Part shown: in pieces, positions 26,115 through 34,906 of the stretch
Position numbering within the stretch: the stretch's first letter is position 1
Layout of the letters: every line of letters begins with the position of its first letter
From: Wenzhouxiangella sp.
GTDB taxonomy: Bacteria > Pseudomonadota > Gammaproteobacteria > Xanthomonadales > Wenzhouxiangellaceae
DNA: 51,107 nucleotides
Direction of reading: 5' to 3'
NCBI GenBank assembly: GCA_007134485.1
Contig: SLKT01000022.1
Location: 1-51,107, forward strand
Program-made: the position numbers and the translations under genes
The notes under the pieces: generated by a model
The model's database searches: none
What the model saw: only the letters and a program-made list of their open reading frames with translations
What the model was told of the DNA's origin: nothing

Positions 26115-28220
26115 ATGCTGCGAATCATTTCGACCTTACTTCCGGCACTATTGCTCTTGAGCCTTGCAGTCTCGGCCCAGGATATGGAGCCGGAACTGAT
26201 ACCTGAACCGGAACCGGAATCGGTACCGGACGAGATTACGGACATTGAGCTCGAGCGCGCCGGACCGGAAGTAGTCGAATGGCTGCGCGCCGAGGGCTAC
26301 GATACTGTGATCTGCCCGTTTCGCAAGCGCATTGACTATGACCGTGGCGAGATCGAATGCGGCCTGATCCGGGTGCCGGAAAATCGCGAAGTCGAGGGCA
26401 GCCGCACCATCGAGTTGCATTTCGTGCGCATCAACGCGCGCGGCAAGGACGAAGACGGCAACGAGGTCGAAACCCGCCCCGATCCGGTCATTTACCTGAC
26501 CGGTGGGCCGGGCGTGACGGTCGAAGGTTACGTGGCCCGGCTCAAGGACCATGGCCTGGTGGAAAAGCGCGACCTGTACATCCTGGAGCAGCGCGGCATT
26601 GGCCATTCGGGTGATTTCTGCCCGTTTTTCGGCGATCGCAATCGGGCCGACTACATTCGCGAGGACTGGGACGAACAGCAACGCGCCCTGTTCGAGCAGG
26701 CCGGTGTGTGTGTCGAAGGCGCACGGGACGCCGGTGTCGATGTTACCGGTTACCACACCTTCGAGAATGCCCGTGATGTCAAGGCCCTGCGGATGGCGAT
26801 GGGGCTGGATGAGTGGAATATCTGGGGCATTTCCTACGGCTCGGTACTCGGCCAGGCCTACATGAAGGTCGACCCCGATGGTCTGCGCTCGGCGGTCATC
26901 GATGCCATCGTGCCGCTGGATCTGCATGACCTGATGCGCATTCCCCACTGGCATACCCGCAACCTGGAGATGCTGTTTGCCGCCTGCGCCGAGCAGGATC
27001 GCTGCGGCCGGGTCTATGGCGATCTCCAGGAGCGCTACATGAACGCCATTGCCGCGATGAGCGAGCAGCCGATCATCCTCGAGGTCGAACCCGAAGAGCG
27101 CTATCCCGATGGCCGGGTGGTCTTCTTCCAGGATCTGATTGCCGGCCTGCCGTTCAGCCTGCTTTACGAGGAATCCACTCACGCCGCGATCCCGGCCATC
27201 ATCCATGGCCTGACCCGGGCGGTCGAACGCCGGGATGAACGTTTCTTCCGCGCCCTGGCGCTGGCCGACATGGACGGTGGCTTCGGCGTCAGCATGGGCA
27301 TGGCGATTGCCGTGCGCTGCATGGACGGTTACGTGGATCGCTGGGCCGAGGCCTCTCCGGATGATTTTCGCGACTACCCGGTGCTGGCCAACGCCTTTGC
27401 CAGCCTGGATGCGGTCGCGGACACACCGGAGCTGTGTCGTGAATTCGGTTTCGAACCGCGTGATCCGGCCCAGTTCGAGCTGGTCGAAACCGACCTGCCG
27501 GTGGTCGTGGCCAACGGCGCCTGGGATCCGATCACGCCAGTGCCACTGGCCGAGTACATCTTGCCAGGCTTTTCCAACGGGCAACTGGTCGTGTTTCCGC
27601 ATGCCGGTCACGGCCCGACCCGCTCGCTCGATTGCGCTGGTGATTTTCTCAACACCTACTTCGACGACCCGACCGGCGAACTGGATACCAGCTGCGCCGA
27701 GGAAGGCGGCGAGGAAGCCCGCTACCTGGCACCCTATTTTCGTACCAATGCCGTGGTCCGTGGCATCGTCATGCAACAGGAAAAACCCGAACGCTTTCGC
27801 AACCAGATGGCCTGGGGCGGTGGATCCTTCGGTCTGGTCCTGCTCGGATTCCTGTCGATTTTCTCGGCCTGGGTGAGCCGACGTTTCAACGGCACTCGCG
27901 TCAAGGGCGCCGGCGGCGCCCGCTTCGTGGTGCTGCTCGCCACCGCCCTGGCGCTTGCCTGGCTGGCCGGACTGGCAGGGGCGGCACATGCGACCAGCGA
28001 GATCACCGAAGCCCTGCTGATCTTCGGCCTGGCGCCCTGGGCCATGTGGTTTGCCTGGCTCGGACCATTGGCCCTTCTGGTCGCCTTAGCCGGACTGATA
28101 CAGAGCTGGCGCTATCGCGAGCGGATCGCCCTGGGCAGCCGCCTGGGCCTGTGGCTGACCTGCCTGGCGATCATCAGTCTGAATGTCTTCGGAATGGCTT
28201 GGGATCTCTGGCCGATCTGA
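26115..28220 (+). CDS. Alpha/beta hydrolase (TAP-like) with C-terminal membrane domain
   Basis: The 701-residue protein has a signal peptide (MLRIISTLLPALLLLSLAVS), an acidic Glu/Pro linker, then an alpha/beta-hydrolase domain (about 55-530). The oxyanion region is LTGGPGVT, the nucleophile is in GISYGS, and the acid/base pair is in NGAWDPITP and HAGHGP. This is the tripeptidyl-aminopeptidase-like (TAP) pattern with its C-terminal TAP_C region. After residue about 570 come four hydrophobic helices (about 572-592, 612-632, 640-662 and 675-698), so the catalytic domain is tethered to the inner membrane facing the periplasm. GGAG lies nine bases before the ATG. It is divergent from the hybrid-kinase gene. 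Confidence 0.85.
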   Translation: MLRIISTLLPALLLLSLAVSAQDMEPELIPEPEPESVPDEITDIELERAGPEVVEWLRAEGYDTVICPFRKRIDYDRGEIECGLIRVPENREVEGSRTIELHFVRINARGKDEDGNEVETRPDPVIYLTGGPGVTVEGYVARLKDHGLVEKRDLYILEQRGIGHSGDFCPFFGDRNRADYIREDWDEQQRALFEQAGVCVEGARDAGVDVTGYHTFENARDVKALRMAMGLDEWNIWGISYGSVLGQAYMKVDPDGLRSAVIDAIVPLDLHDLMRIPHWHTRNLEMLFAACAEQDRCGRVYGDLQERYMNAIAAMSEQPIILEVEPEERYPDGRVVFFQDLIAGLPFSLLYEESTHAAIPAIIHGLTRAVERRDERFFRALALADMDGGFGVSMGMAIAVRCMDGYVDRWAEASPDDFRDYPVLANAFASLDAVADTPELCREFGFEPRDPAQFELVETDLPVVVANGAWDPITPVPLAEYILPGFSNGQLVVFPHAGHGPTRSLDCAGDFLNTYFDDPTGELDTSCAEEGGEEARYLAPYFRTNAVVRGIVMQQEKPERFRNQMAWGGGSFGLVLLGFLSIFSAWVSRRFNGTRVKGAGGARFVVLLATALALAWLAGLAGAAHATSEITEALLIFGLAPWAMWFAWLGPLALLVALAGLIQSWRYRERIALGSRLGLWLTCLAIISLNVFGMAWDLWPI

Positions 28221-28327
28221 TGCCGATTGAATATTTGCCAACCTCGGACAGAGGGTGTTAGAAGTCAACTGGCACAGATACGCCCGATTTGCGTTTGGAT
28301 GGATAGGCACACAAGAAAACGCAAGTC

Positions 28328-30454
28328 ATGAGCAAGTATTCGAACTCGGGAATCTGCTGTCGTCCCTTGGCGCTGGTGACCGCGATCAGCGCCGGTTTGA
28401 GCGCTGGCGGGCTACAGGCGGCAACGATCGAGGTCACCTCCACGAACGATGCGCCCGTCAACACCGTCACCCAGGATTGCCTGCTACGAGATGCATTGGT
28501 CACGGCCGCCGGCAACGGCGATCAGGGCGGATGCACCATCAGCGGAGATCCCGATAGCGACAATCTCCAGATTGATCTGAGCGAGTTGAGCGGTGACCTG
28601 CAATTGGAGCATGGACAAATCGAATACCAGGGCCAGGATCGTTCGATCAGCCTGCTCGGCCCGGGCAAGGACACACTTGTGCTGCGAGCCGATGCCGAGT
28701 CGCGGATCATCGATTTCGACGGCGCTGACAATGACTTTCGGTTGGTCGTTCAAGGCTTGGGTTTTCAGGATGGTGATGTGGACGGAGACGGCGGAGCCGT
28801 CAATTTTCAAGGACGCGAACTGACTCTCGTCGATGTTGCCTTCAGCAACAACCAGGCCAGCGGTAACGGCGGGGGGCTTCATGCCTATTTGCAAGTCGAT
28901 GAATTCGACGCCCTGCCCGAGCACCAGATCCTGGGCATAAGCATCGAAGACAGCCTGATCTCCGGCAACCATGCTGAGGGCACCGGAGGCGGCATATATG
29001 CCGATTTGTATGCTTATGAGAGTAGCGGGATGGATCTGCGTTTCAACCTGACCGATTCAGTCATCGAGAACAACTCAATTGATGGGCACCGGGGTGGTGG
29101 CATCGGCGCCTTGATGGAAGGCAAGTACGGCAGCGAAGATTCAATCGAGGCTCTGATCGAAGGCAATCACTTCGAGAACAATCAGGTCGCTGGTGGAAGT
29201 GGCGGCGGTCTGGGGCTGTGGATCACGTCGGACGAGGCCGATGTCGAGGAAGTCAATGTCGATATCCTCGACAATCACTTCCAGAACAATGAAGCGAGCG
29301 CCCGTGGCGGAGGATTGCAGATCAGCCTGGATTGGGCCGACGGACGAAGCGAAACCTCTCGTAGTGAGGCACAAATTCTTTTTGAGGACAATCACTTCGA
29401 AAGCAACCGTTCAAACTTCCACGGCGGAGCAGCAAGAATCGGTGCTTTCATCACTAATGAAAGAAGTCCGGAAATACAAATCCAGAGCCGTGAAAATACT
29501 TTCCTAGACAACCAATCGCGTATCGGCGGTGCCCTCTCGATTGAAGCAGGGATGCAAGACAACAGGATCTCTTTCCACCCCGGGGAGGCGGTTGAAATCA
29601 CCAGCATGAACGACCATTTCGCCGGCAACACCGCCGATTTCCCCGGGGGGGACGCTTCCATGGGAGGGGCCCTGGCGACAAGCATGTACAACAGGGTCCT
29701 GAACAATGATGAAGCAGCCGGCCCGACCCGCCTGTTCATCGAGAACACCACCTTTATCGATCATTCCAGCAATGAGATCGCCGGAGCCATCTGGGCCGAG
29801 ACCGAGCAAAAATTTGGCTCCGAACTCATGATTCAGGGAAGCACCCTGACAGACAATCATGCACAAGGGGACGGCGGCGCGGGATTCGTCGTAGGGTTCG
29901 AGCAGGTGACCATGCTCAACGCCACCATCAGTGGCAACCAGACAAGCGGGAGCGGTGGTGGTCTGCTCATCACCGAAAGCGAAGAAGTTGACGTCCGACA
30001 CGCCACCATCGCGGATAATGAAGCGGGTCAAAACGGAGGTGGATTGCATGTTTCCGGCGCCGAGACCCTTGCTATCGATCATGTCATTCTAGGCGGAAAC
30101 CTTGCCTCCAACGGAGCGCCGGAACTGGACAACAGCGAGGCCGTGACGGCCGATGTCCGCTACTCCCTGATCGAAGCCCCGGAAGGTGCCGACATCGACG
30201 ATCTTGAAGGCAACCTCTTTGAGCAGGCTCATGAACTCAAGCCACTGGCCGACAATGGTGGATTGACACCGACCCGTGATCTGCGACCGTCCAGCCCGGT
30301 CATCAACAGTGGAGATGCCGACCTGGAGTCCGGTAGTCCCGAATACGACCAACGCGGGCCCGGATTCCCTCGCAAGGTCGGACCATCACCCGACATCGGG
30401 GCAATCGAATACCTGGGTCTGTTCAGTGATCGTTTCGAAGACTCGGATGATTAG
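28328..30454 (+). CDS. Secreted right-handed beta-helix (choice-of-anchor Q-like) protein
   Basis: The 708-residue exported protein has a signal peptide (to about residue 32, cleavage near Leu-Gln-Ala-Ala). A long parallel beta-helix follows, built from rungs with repeated phrases such as NHFENNQ, SGNHAEGTGGG and ENTTFIDHSS. The segment near the end (INSGDADLESG, DQRGPGFPRK, DIGAIEY) is the choice-of-anchor Q signature of bacterial surface or secreted polymorphic-repeat proteins. No autotransporter barrel is present. The C-terminus reads LFSDRFEDSDD and so contains the F-x-D-x-F-E motif seen in two other secreted proteins here. Its stop codon abuts that of the convergent GspE-like gene. The Shine-Dalgarno is weak. 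Possible adhesin or polysaccharide-binding role. Confidence 0.8.
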   Translation: MSKYSNSGICCRPLALVTAISAGLSAGGLQAATIEVTSTNDAPVNTVTQDCLLRDALVTAAGNGDQGGCTISGDPDSDNLQIDLSELSGDLQLEHGQIEYQGQDRSISLLGPGKDTLVLRADAESRIIDFDGADNDFRLVVQGLGFQDGDVDGDGGAVNFQGRELTLVDVAFSNNQASGNGGGLHAYLQVDEFDALPEHQILGISIEDSLISGNHAEGTGGGIYADLYAYESSGMDLRFNLTDSVIENNSIDGHRGGGIGALMEGKYGSEDSIEALIEGNHFENNQVAGGSGGGLGLWITSDEADVEEVNVDILDNHFQNNEASARGGGLQISLDWADGRSETSRSEAQILFEDNHFESNRSNFHGGAARIGAFITNERSPEIQIQSRENTFLDNQSRIGGALSIEAGMQDNRISFHPGEAVEITSMNDHFAGNTADFPGGDASMGGALATSMYNRVLNNDEAAGPTRLFIENTTFIDHSSNEIAGAIWAETEQKFGSELMIQGSTLTDNHAQGDGGAGFVVGFEQVTMLNATISGNQTSGSGGGLLITESEEVDVRHATIADNEAGQNGGGLHVSGAETLAIDHVILGGNLASNGAPELDNSEAVTADVRYSLIEAPEGADIDDLEGNLFEQAHELKPLADNGGLTPTRDLRPSSPVINSGDADLESGSPEYDQRGPGFPRKVGPSPDIGAIEYLGLFSDRFEDSDD

Positions 30455-31693
30455 TTATTTCAGGGTCCAGCCGTGCGCACTTTCTTCCGGCCGTGTCAGC
30501 AGCCGATCAACGCCGTGAGGCAGGGGCTCCGGAGCATCGCTTCCGGTCATCACGACCAGCACCAGTGGCGCCAGCTCCAGCATACGTTCCCACAGGTCCA
30601 TGCGCGTCGGTTCGATGTCCAGGCCGACCGCGTCGAGATTGAGTCGCTCCAGGAATTCCAGTACATCTTCCTCGCCGTCATCCTGGGGCGGTACGACCAG
30701 CACATCATCGCTGATGGCATGGGCGCCCTCGCTGAGCAGGCAGACGGAACGATGGTCGGGCTTGAGCAGCAGTTTCGGAAGCTTGGTGACCAGCTCCCGG
30801 GCGGAACGTCCAGTCGGGCTGTGAACCGCGATGACCGTCCGTTCCTGACTGTTCACTTGCTTGCGCAGGCTCAGCAATTGCTCGGTGGATGGCAATTGCT
30901 CGCCGGTCTTTTTCGTGAAGCGTACCGGCTCGAAGACCAGATCGTGACCGCCAGGACCGGACAGACTTTCGATCATGACCGCCGGTGGGGACTGGTCCGA
31001 GCGCACCGTGGCGCGCCATTGCCGCAATCCGTGCGGCGGCAGCACGCTCGAGGGCGGGGGTGACAGCAATTGGTCCAGAAATGACAGCCAGTTGTGCATG
31101 AGCACATGCCGGCTGATGCGCTCGTCGCTATCAATCCAGCCGATGACCTGATTTCTGCGCACACTCAGGCCCCAGCTCGATGCCGGCGGCGAGGTGGCCA
31201 GTGACCAGAATGCTTCCAGTGACAGGATACTGCTGGCGCCGTCCTGGACCGGGTCAAGATGGTAAACCTTGCGGATGGCATCGTTGAGCACTCGCGGTGA
31301 GCACAAGGCCAGACGGACCGACAATCCCGTGCGTCGGGCCAGTTCATCGGCCAACCCGGATTTCAGCGGAGAATCGACCACCAGTGTCAACCAGCCCTTG
31401 TCGCGCTCGATCGGCATGGCATTGTGTCGTTGCGCCCAGATGGCCGGCATCAGGCTGGCGACCTCGGGGTCGATCTGCTCCGGGTCAGGCGTGACATAGG
31501 GGATGTTGGCCTGAGTCGACAACCCGAGATCAAGCTCTTGCTGATCGATGATACCCAGATCAACCAGGGCCTGACCGAAATAACCACCCTGCAGACGCTG
31601 GTGCTCGAGGGCCCGCTCGATCTCGGCCTCGCTGATGCGGCCCAGCTCGACCAGCAGGGCACCGAGCGGTTTTTTTGGCTTGCTGTTACTCAT
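30455..31693 (-). CDS. GspE/PilB-like protein with MshEN domain and degenerate ATPase
   Basis: The 412-residue cytoplasmic protein has an N-terminal T2SSE_N/MshEN domain (about 5-150) with two tandem 24-residue motifs (LGALLVELGRIS ... LEHQ and FGQALVDLGIID ... LSTQ), the arrangement that binds c-di-GMP in MshE. The rest aligns with a GspE ATPase, but its Walker A reads HSPTGRSARE instead of GPTGSGKTT. The Walker B Gly-Glu is replaced (LDIEPTRMDLWER), and LVLVVMTGSDAP stands where active proteins have LVLSTLHTNDAP. It should not hydrolyse ATP. No secretion or pilus genes are adjacent. It follows the cold-shock gene on the same strand but is separated from it by a terminator. Confidence 0.75.
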   Translation of the reverse strand: MSNSKPKKPLGALLVELGRISEAEIERALEHQRLQGGYFGQALVDLGIIDQQELDLGLSTQANIPYVTPDPEQIDPEVASLMPAIWAQRHNAMPIERDKGWLTLVVDSPLKSGLADELARRTGLSVRLALCSPRVLNDAIRKVYHLDPVQDGASSILSLEAFWSLATSPPASSWGLSVRRNQVIGWIDSDERISRHVLMHNWLSFLDQLLSPPPSSVLPPHGLRQWRATVRSDQSPPAVMIESLSGPGGHDLVFEPVRFTKKTGEQLPSTEQLLSLRKQVNSQERTVIAVHSPTGRSARELVTKLPKLLLKPDHRSVCLLSEGAHAISDDVLVVPPQDDGEEDVLEFLERLNLDAVGLDIEPTRMDLWERMLELAPLVLVVMTGSDAPEPLPHGVDRLLTRPEESAHGWTLK

Positions 31694-31739
31694 CGAACTC
31701 GCATTGTAGCCGAATGCCCGGGGGGCATCACTCGTGCAC

Positions 31740-31767
31740 AAAAAAACCCCGCCGAGGCGGGGCTTTT
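31740..31767 (-). terminator. Intrinsic terminator of the cold-shock gene
   Basis: On the minus strand, CCCCGCC and GGCGGGG pair around a short loop and are followed by a run of seven T. The + side also ends in TTTT, so it may work weakly in both directions. It lies about 30 bases after the csp stop and insulates the GspE-like gene. Confidence 0.9.
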
Positions 31768-31796
31768 CTGCAAACTTGCCAGTGTCCGGTCAGCAA

Positions 31797-32006
31797 TCAG
31801 ACCGTCTCGACATTGGCCGCCTGCGGACCCTTCGGGCCATCGGTGACGTCGAAGGTGACCTTGGCGCCCTCGGCCAGGCTCTTGAAGCCCGAACCGGTCA
31901 AGGCGCTGAAGTGAACAAAGACATCGGCGCCGCCGTTGTCCTGGGAAATAAAGCCGAAGCCCTTGGCGTCGTTGAACCATTTCACGGTTCCGGTGGTGCT
32001 AGTCAT
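31797..32006 (-). CDS. CspA-family cold-shock protein
   Basis: This 69-residue single-domain RNA/ssDNA chaperone has both RNP motifs (KGFGFIS and DVFVHFSAL) and the start TGTVKWFN. Length is exactly that of CspA-type proteins. It melts mRNA secondary structure and may be constitutive or cold-induced. The divergent 391-bp upstream region allows the long 5' leader typical of csp mRNAs. A 12-bp palindrome, CGGGCGCGCCCG, lies 34 bases upstream of the start codon. A strong terminator follows. Confidence 0.95.
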   Translation of the reverse strand: MTSTTGTVKWFNDAKGFGFISQDNGGADVFVHFSALTGSGFKSLAEGAKVTFDVTDGPKGPQAANVETV

Positions 32007-32397
32007 ACTTTTTACTACCTTGTGCAATTAGAGAAAATACGGGCGCGCCCGGAATGACGAGCTTTGCCCGGTGGTGCTGTACTGGAATTCAGGAAATGGA
32101 GGAGCTTGAAGGGTATTCGGAGGAAAACGATCAAATTCGACCACTGCTGTGTTCCGCAGCGAGCGCCACTATACGCCCTTTTACAGCCGATGTGGAAAAA
32201 ACCTTCAACCTTCACTGTAGCGAGCACGCGAAGGGGGTTGTTTCCACGGCCATCGGGCCCAACTTACCCTTATTACCCGTTTGTAACCAGAAACATGTTG
32301 TCGGACACGCCCACCTGATTGATCCGATGTGCCCTAAAAGGCGGCATCGCGACCCAACGGACCGGCGTTTCCGAACCCGGCCCGGAGGCCGCTCATA
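32007..32397. other. Divergent intergenic region between csp and the RRM-protein gene
   Basis: These 391 bp carry no supported gene. They hold the palindrome CGGGCGCGCCCG (32040-32051) in the presumed csp leader. No promoter could be assigned with confidence on either side: a TATAGT hexamer exists on the minus strand near 32170 but lacks a good -35. Confidence 0.6.
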
Positions 32398-32664
32398 ATG
32401 AAAACTCTGTTCGTTCGCAATATCCACCCCGAAACCCGTGAAAGCCAGATCCGTGACCTGTTCTCGCGCTGTGGCACGGTGCGTGGCGTGAAATTGCCCA
32501 TGGACATCTTCACCCGTCGCTGTCGCGGTGTGGCCATGATCGACATGGAAGGCCACGAGGCGCGCGCAGCCATCGCAGAACTGGATGGCGCCGAACTCAA
32601 CGGCCAATCCATCCAGGTTCGCGAGGAACGCCCGAAAGGCAAGAAGCGCGGTCGCCGACGCTAG
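32398..32664 (+). CDS. RRM-domain RNA-binding protein
   Basis: The 88-residue protein consists of one RNA recognition motif (RNP2 TLFVRNI, RNP1-like CRGVAMIDM) and a basic tail (KGKKRGRRR). RNP1 lacks the usual aromatic pair (Gly-Phe-Gly-Phe becomes Cys-Arg-Gly-Val-Ala-Met), so RNA stacking may be weaker than in the cyanobacterial and proteobacterial cold-induced RRM proteins. It is divergent from csp, so two RNA chaperones share one regulatory region, which fits a joint cold or stress role. GGAGG lies nine bases before the ATG. Confidence 0.88.
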   Translation: MKTLFVRNIHPETRESQIRDLFSRCGTVRGVKLPMDIFTRRCRGVAMIDMEGHEARAAIAELDGAELNGQSIQVREERPKGKKRGRRR

Positions 32665-32719
32665 GGAGTCAATGAATAGCTCTGCACGAACGCCCTGAGT
32701 TGATCGTGTGCATAATAAT

Positions 32720-32740
32720 CCCTCACTGATCAAGTGAGGG
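32720..32740 (+). promoter_or_regulatory. Hairpin that sequesters the Shine-Dalgarno of the small membrane protein gene
   Basis: CCCTCACT (32720-32727) pairs perfectly with AGTGAGGG (32733-32740) across a five-base loop. The 3' arm contains the only Shine-Dalgarno (GAGGG), three bases before the ATG at 32744. Translation would need this 8-bp stem to open. Confidence 0.5.
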
Positions 32741-32743
32741 TGC

Positions 32744-33133
32744 ATGCACATGAATATGAGCAAGGTGGTGTTCGGGTTTTTCGTCCTGCTGGCGCTGACC
32801 CTGAATTTCGGTTTCTTTCTCGGCGAGATCGACAACCCTGATCATCACAACGTCTACGAGTTGTTCGCCGCGCTGGTGGTCGGCCTGATCGCAACCGTGA
32901 TGAAACTGGGCGAGCGCTCGCAGATGAGCGCCATGCTGCTGGCGTCCAGCCTGGTTGTCGACTTGCACCTGATCGCTGCAGCCGTGGTCTGGGGCATTGC
33001 CGTTCATGTCACCGATACCGGCCTGACGCCGGCGGTGATGGCGACCATCGTGTCACTGTCCGGAGGCGCATTGCTCGCCAACCTGCTGTCGGTGGTGCTG
33101 CTGACCATGGATACCGCCGGCTACAGTCGCTGA
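32744..33133 (+). CDS. Small four-helix membrane protein upstream of the K+ channel
   Basis: The 129-residue protein has four hydrophobic helices (about 7-25, 38-55, 62-88 and 95-120) and a His-rich first loop (NPDHHNVYE). I believe this matches the DUF6394 family, which is recurrently found beside RCK-type channel genes, but that is recalled and not verified. Three in-frame ATG codons cluster at 32744, 32750 and 32756, so the exact start is open. It ends 14 bp before the channel gene and is probably a co-transcribed accessory subunit. Confidence 0.7.
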   Translation: MHMNMSKVVFGFFVLLALTLNFGFFLGEIDNPDHHNVYELFAALVVGLIATVMKLGERSQMSAMLLASSLVVDLHLIAAAVVWGIAVHVTDTGLTPAVMATIVSLSGGALLANLLSVVLLTMDTAGYSR

Positions 33134-33147
33134 GCAAGCGCCTGGCC

Positions 33148-34851
33148 ATGCACGATTCCTATATCTTCCAGTTCTTCCAGCGGATGCGCGTTCCGCTGGC
33201 GGTGCTGATTTCGGCCTACGCGATCGCCACGGTCGGCTTCACCCTGATGCCCGGTGTCGATGATGAGGGCAATCCCTGGCGCCTGAGCCTGTTCGAAGCT
33301 TTCTACGTGGTCAGCTACACCGGCAGCACGATCGGCTTCGGCGAGGTGCCGTACGAGTTTTCCGCCGCTCAGCGCATGTGGACCATGGTCAGCATCTACC
33401 TGACCGTGTTCGCCTGGCTGTTTTCGATCGGCTCGATCATCTCCCTGCTGCAGGATCCGGCGTTCAGAAGCTCCCTGCAGCGCAGTCGCTTTCGTCGCGC
33501 CGTGCGCGCCATTGACCGGCCCTTTTACCTGGTCTGCGGTCATGGCGATACCGGACGCCTGCTGACCCAGGCGCTGACCGACCGACACTTTCCGGTCGTG
33601 GTGGTCGACAACAACCAGGACAAGATTGATGCCTTGTCGGTGGAACCGATGCGAGCTCCGGTCAGCGCCTACTGCATGGACGCACGCCTGCCGGACAATT
33701 TGTGCGACGCGGGCTTGCGCAGCCGCTGGTGCATGGGCGTGCTGGCCGTGACCAGCGACAGCCAGGTCAATCTCAAGATTGCCATTTCCGGCAAGCTGCT
33801 CAACCGTCGATGCAGCGTGCATGCCCGGGCCGATTTCGTGGAGGTCGCCGACAATATGCGATCGTTCGATACCGACCAGGCCATCAGTCCGGTCGACGAG
33901 TATGTGCGACGCATGCGCCTGGCCATTGAACAGCCCAACGCCTTTCGGCTTTATCACTGGCTGCAATCCAGACCTGAAGCACGGCTGCCCGAGGTCCGCC
34001 AACCACCACGTGGACGCTGGATCCTGTGCGGATTCGGCGCGCTCGGGAAAGCGGCCTACGAAATGCTGATCGAGATCGGAATGGAGGTCACCGTCATCGA
34101 GGCCGATGCCCGAATCCCCGGCCTGCCTGCAGGCACCATCCAGGGGCGTGGAACCCAGGCCGAGACGCTCCAGGAAGCGGGCATCGAGCACGCGGTCGGA
34201 CTGCTGGCGACCACCGGCGACGATGTCGACAATCTCTCCATCCTGATGACCGCACGTCAACTCAACAGAAAGCTGTTCTTCGGCGTGCTGGAAAACGGAC
34301 TGTCCAGCCATCCTCTGTTCCGGGCGGCAAAACCGGACTTCATCGGCCAGCCCAGCATGGTGATCGCCGGCGCCATGCTCAGCCGCATCCAGTCGCCCCT
34401 GCTCGAGGCATTTCTGAAGCGCCTGATCACCGGACCCGATGATGTCGCCGGCGAGTTACTCGAGCGCCTGCAATCCTGGGACCAGGCAACGCCGCCGGAG
34501 TTGTTCACCCTGCGCATCAGTCAGCGGCGGGCACCGGCCGTTGCCGCATTGATGGAACGCGGGCTTAAAGTACCCATTGCGGCGTTGATGGACGACCCTG
34601 CGGGCCGGCAAGCGTCGCTTCCTGTCGAAGCCTTGATGCTGTGCCGCGAGGGAGAGAATATCTTGCTCCCCGATCCGGCCACCGAACTGGCCAGTGGCGA
34701 TCGACTGCTACTGGCCGCCGGAACCGGCATCGGCCATAGAATCGGCCGTCTTATCAACAGTGAAAACGCCCTGTCCCGCGCCGTGACCGGCCAGGACCTG
34801 CACCCCGGCTGGCTGTGGCATCGCTTGTTTCCACGAACGAGGCCGGGCTGA
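33148..34851 (+). CDS. Potassium channel with two RCK/TrkA-N domains
   Basis: The 567-residue protein has an N-terminal two-helix pore module (about 15-105) with selectivity filter TGSTIGFGE, a variant of the TxGYGD signature. Two Rossmann-type RCK domains follow: YLVCGHGDTGRLL near residue 127 and WILCGFGALGKAA near residue 291. The C-terminal part looks like a TrkA-C-type ligand domain. Two RCK units on one chain mean a tetrameric channel would carry eight, as in BK-type or GsuK channels. The Phe in the filter (GFG) is also seen in other functional K+ channels. Likely gated by nucleotides or Ca2+ for K+ homeostasis. Confidence 0.88.
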   Translation: MHDSYIFQFFQRMRVPLAVLISAYAIATVGFTLMPGVDDEGNPWRLSLFEAFYVVSYTGSTIGFGEVPYEFSAAQRMWTMVSIYLTVFAWLFSIGSIISLLQDPAFRSSLQRSRFRRAVRAIDRPFYLVCGHGDTGRLLTQALTDRHFPVVVVDNNQDKIDALSVEPMRAPVSAYCMDARLPDNLCDAGLRSRWCMGVLAVTSDSQVNLKIAISGKLLNRRCSVHARADFVEVADNMRSFDTDQAISPVDEYVRRMRLAIEQPNAFRLYHWLQSRPEARLPEVRQPPRGRWILCGFGALGKAAYEMLIEIGMEVTVIEADARIPGLPAGTIQGRGTQAETLQEAGIEHAVGLLATTGDDVDNLSILMTARQLNRKLFFGVLENGLSSHPLFRAAKPDFIGQPSMVIAGAMLSRIQSPLLEAFLKRLITGPDDVAGELLERLQSWDQATPPELFTLRISQRRAPAVAALMERGLKVPIAALMDDPAGRQASLPVEALMLCREGENILLPDPATELASGDRLLLAAGTGIGHRIGRLINSENALSRAVTGQDLHPGWLWHRLFPRTRPG

Positions 34852-34906
34852 ACAGAGCGGTCCACGAGTCGCTATCATGGGGGTTGATTCAACGAGAGAA
34901 CAAACC

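Noticed and set aside
26148-27989. 613-codon open frame on the - strand, antisense to the TAP-like hydrolase
   Set aside because: It mirrors the codon structure of the real gene in a GC-rich genome, is Gln/His/Arg-rich, and shows no domain, signal or ribosome binding site.
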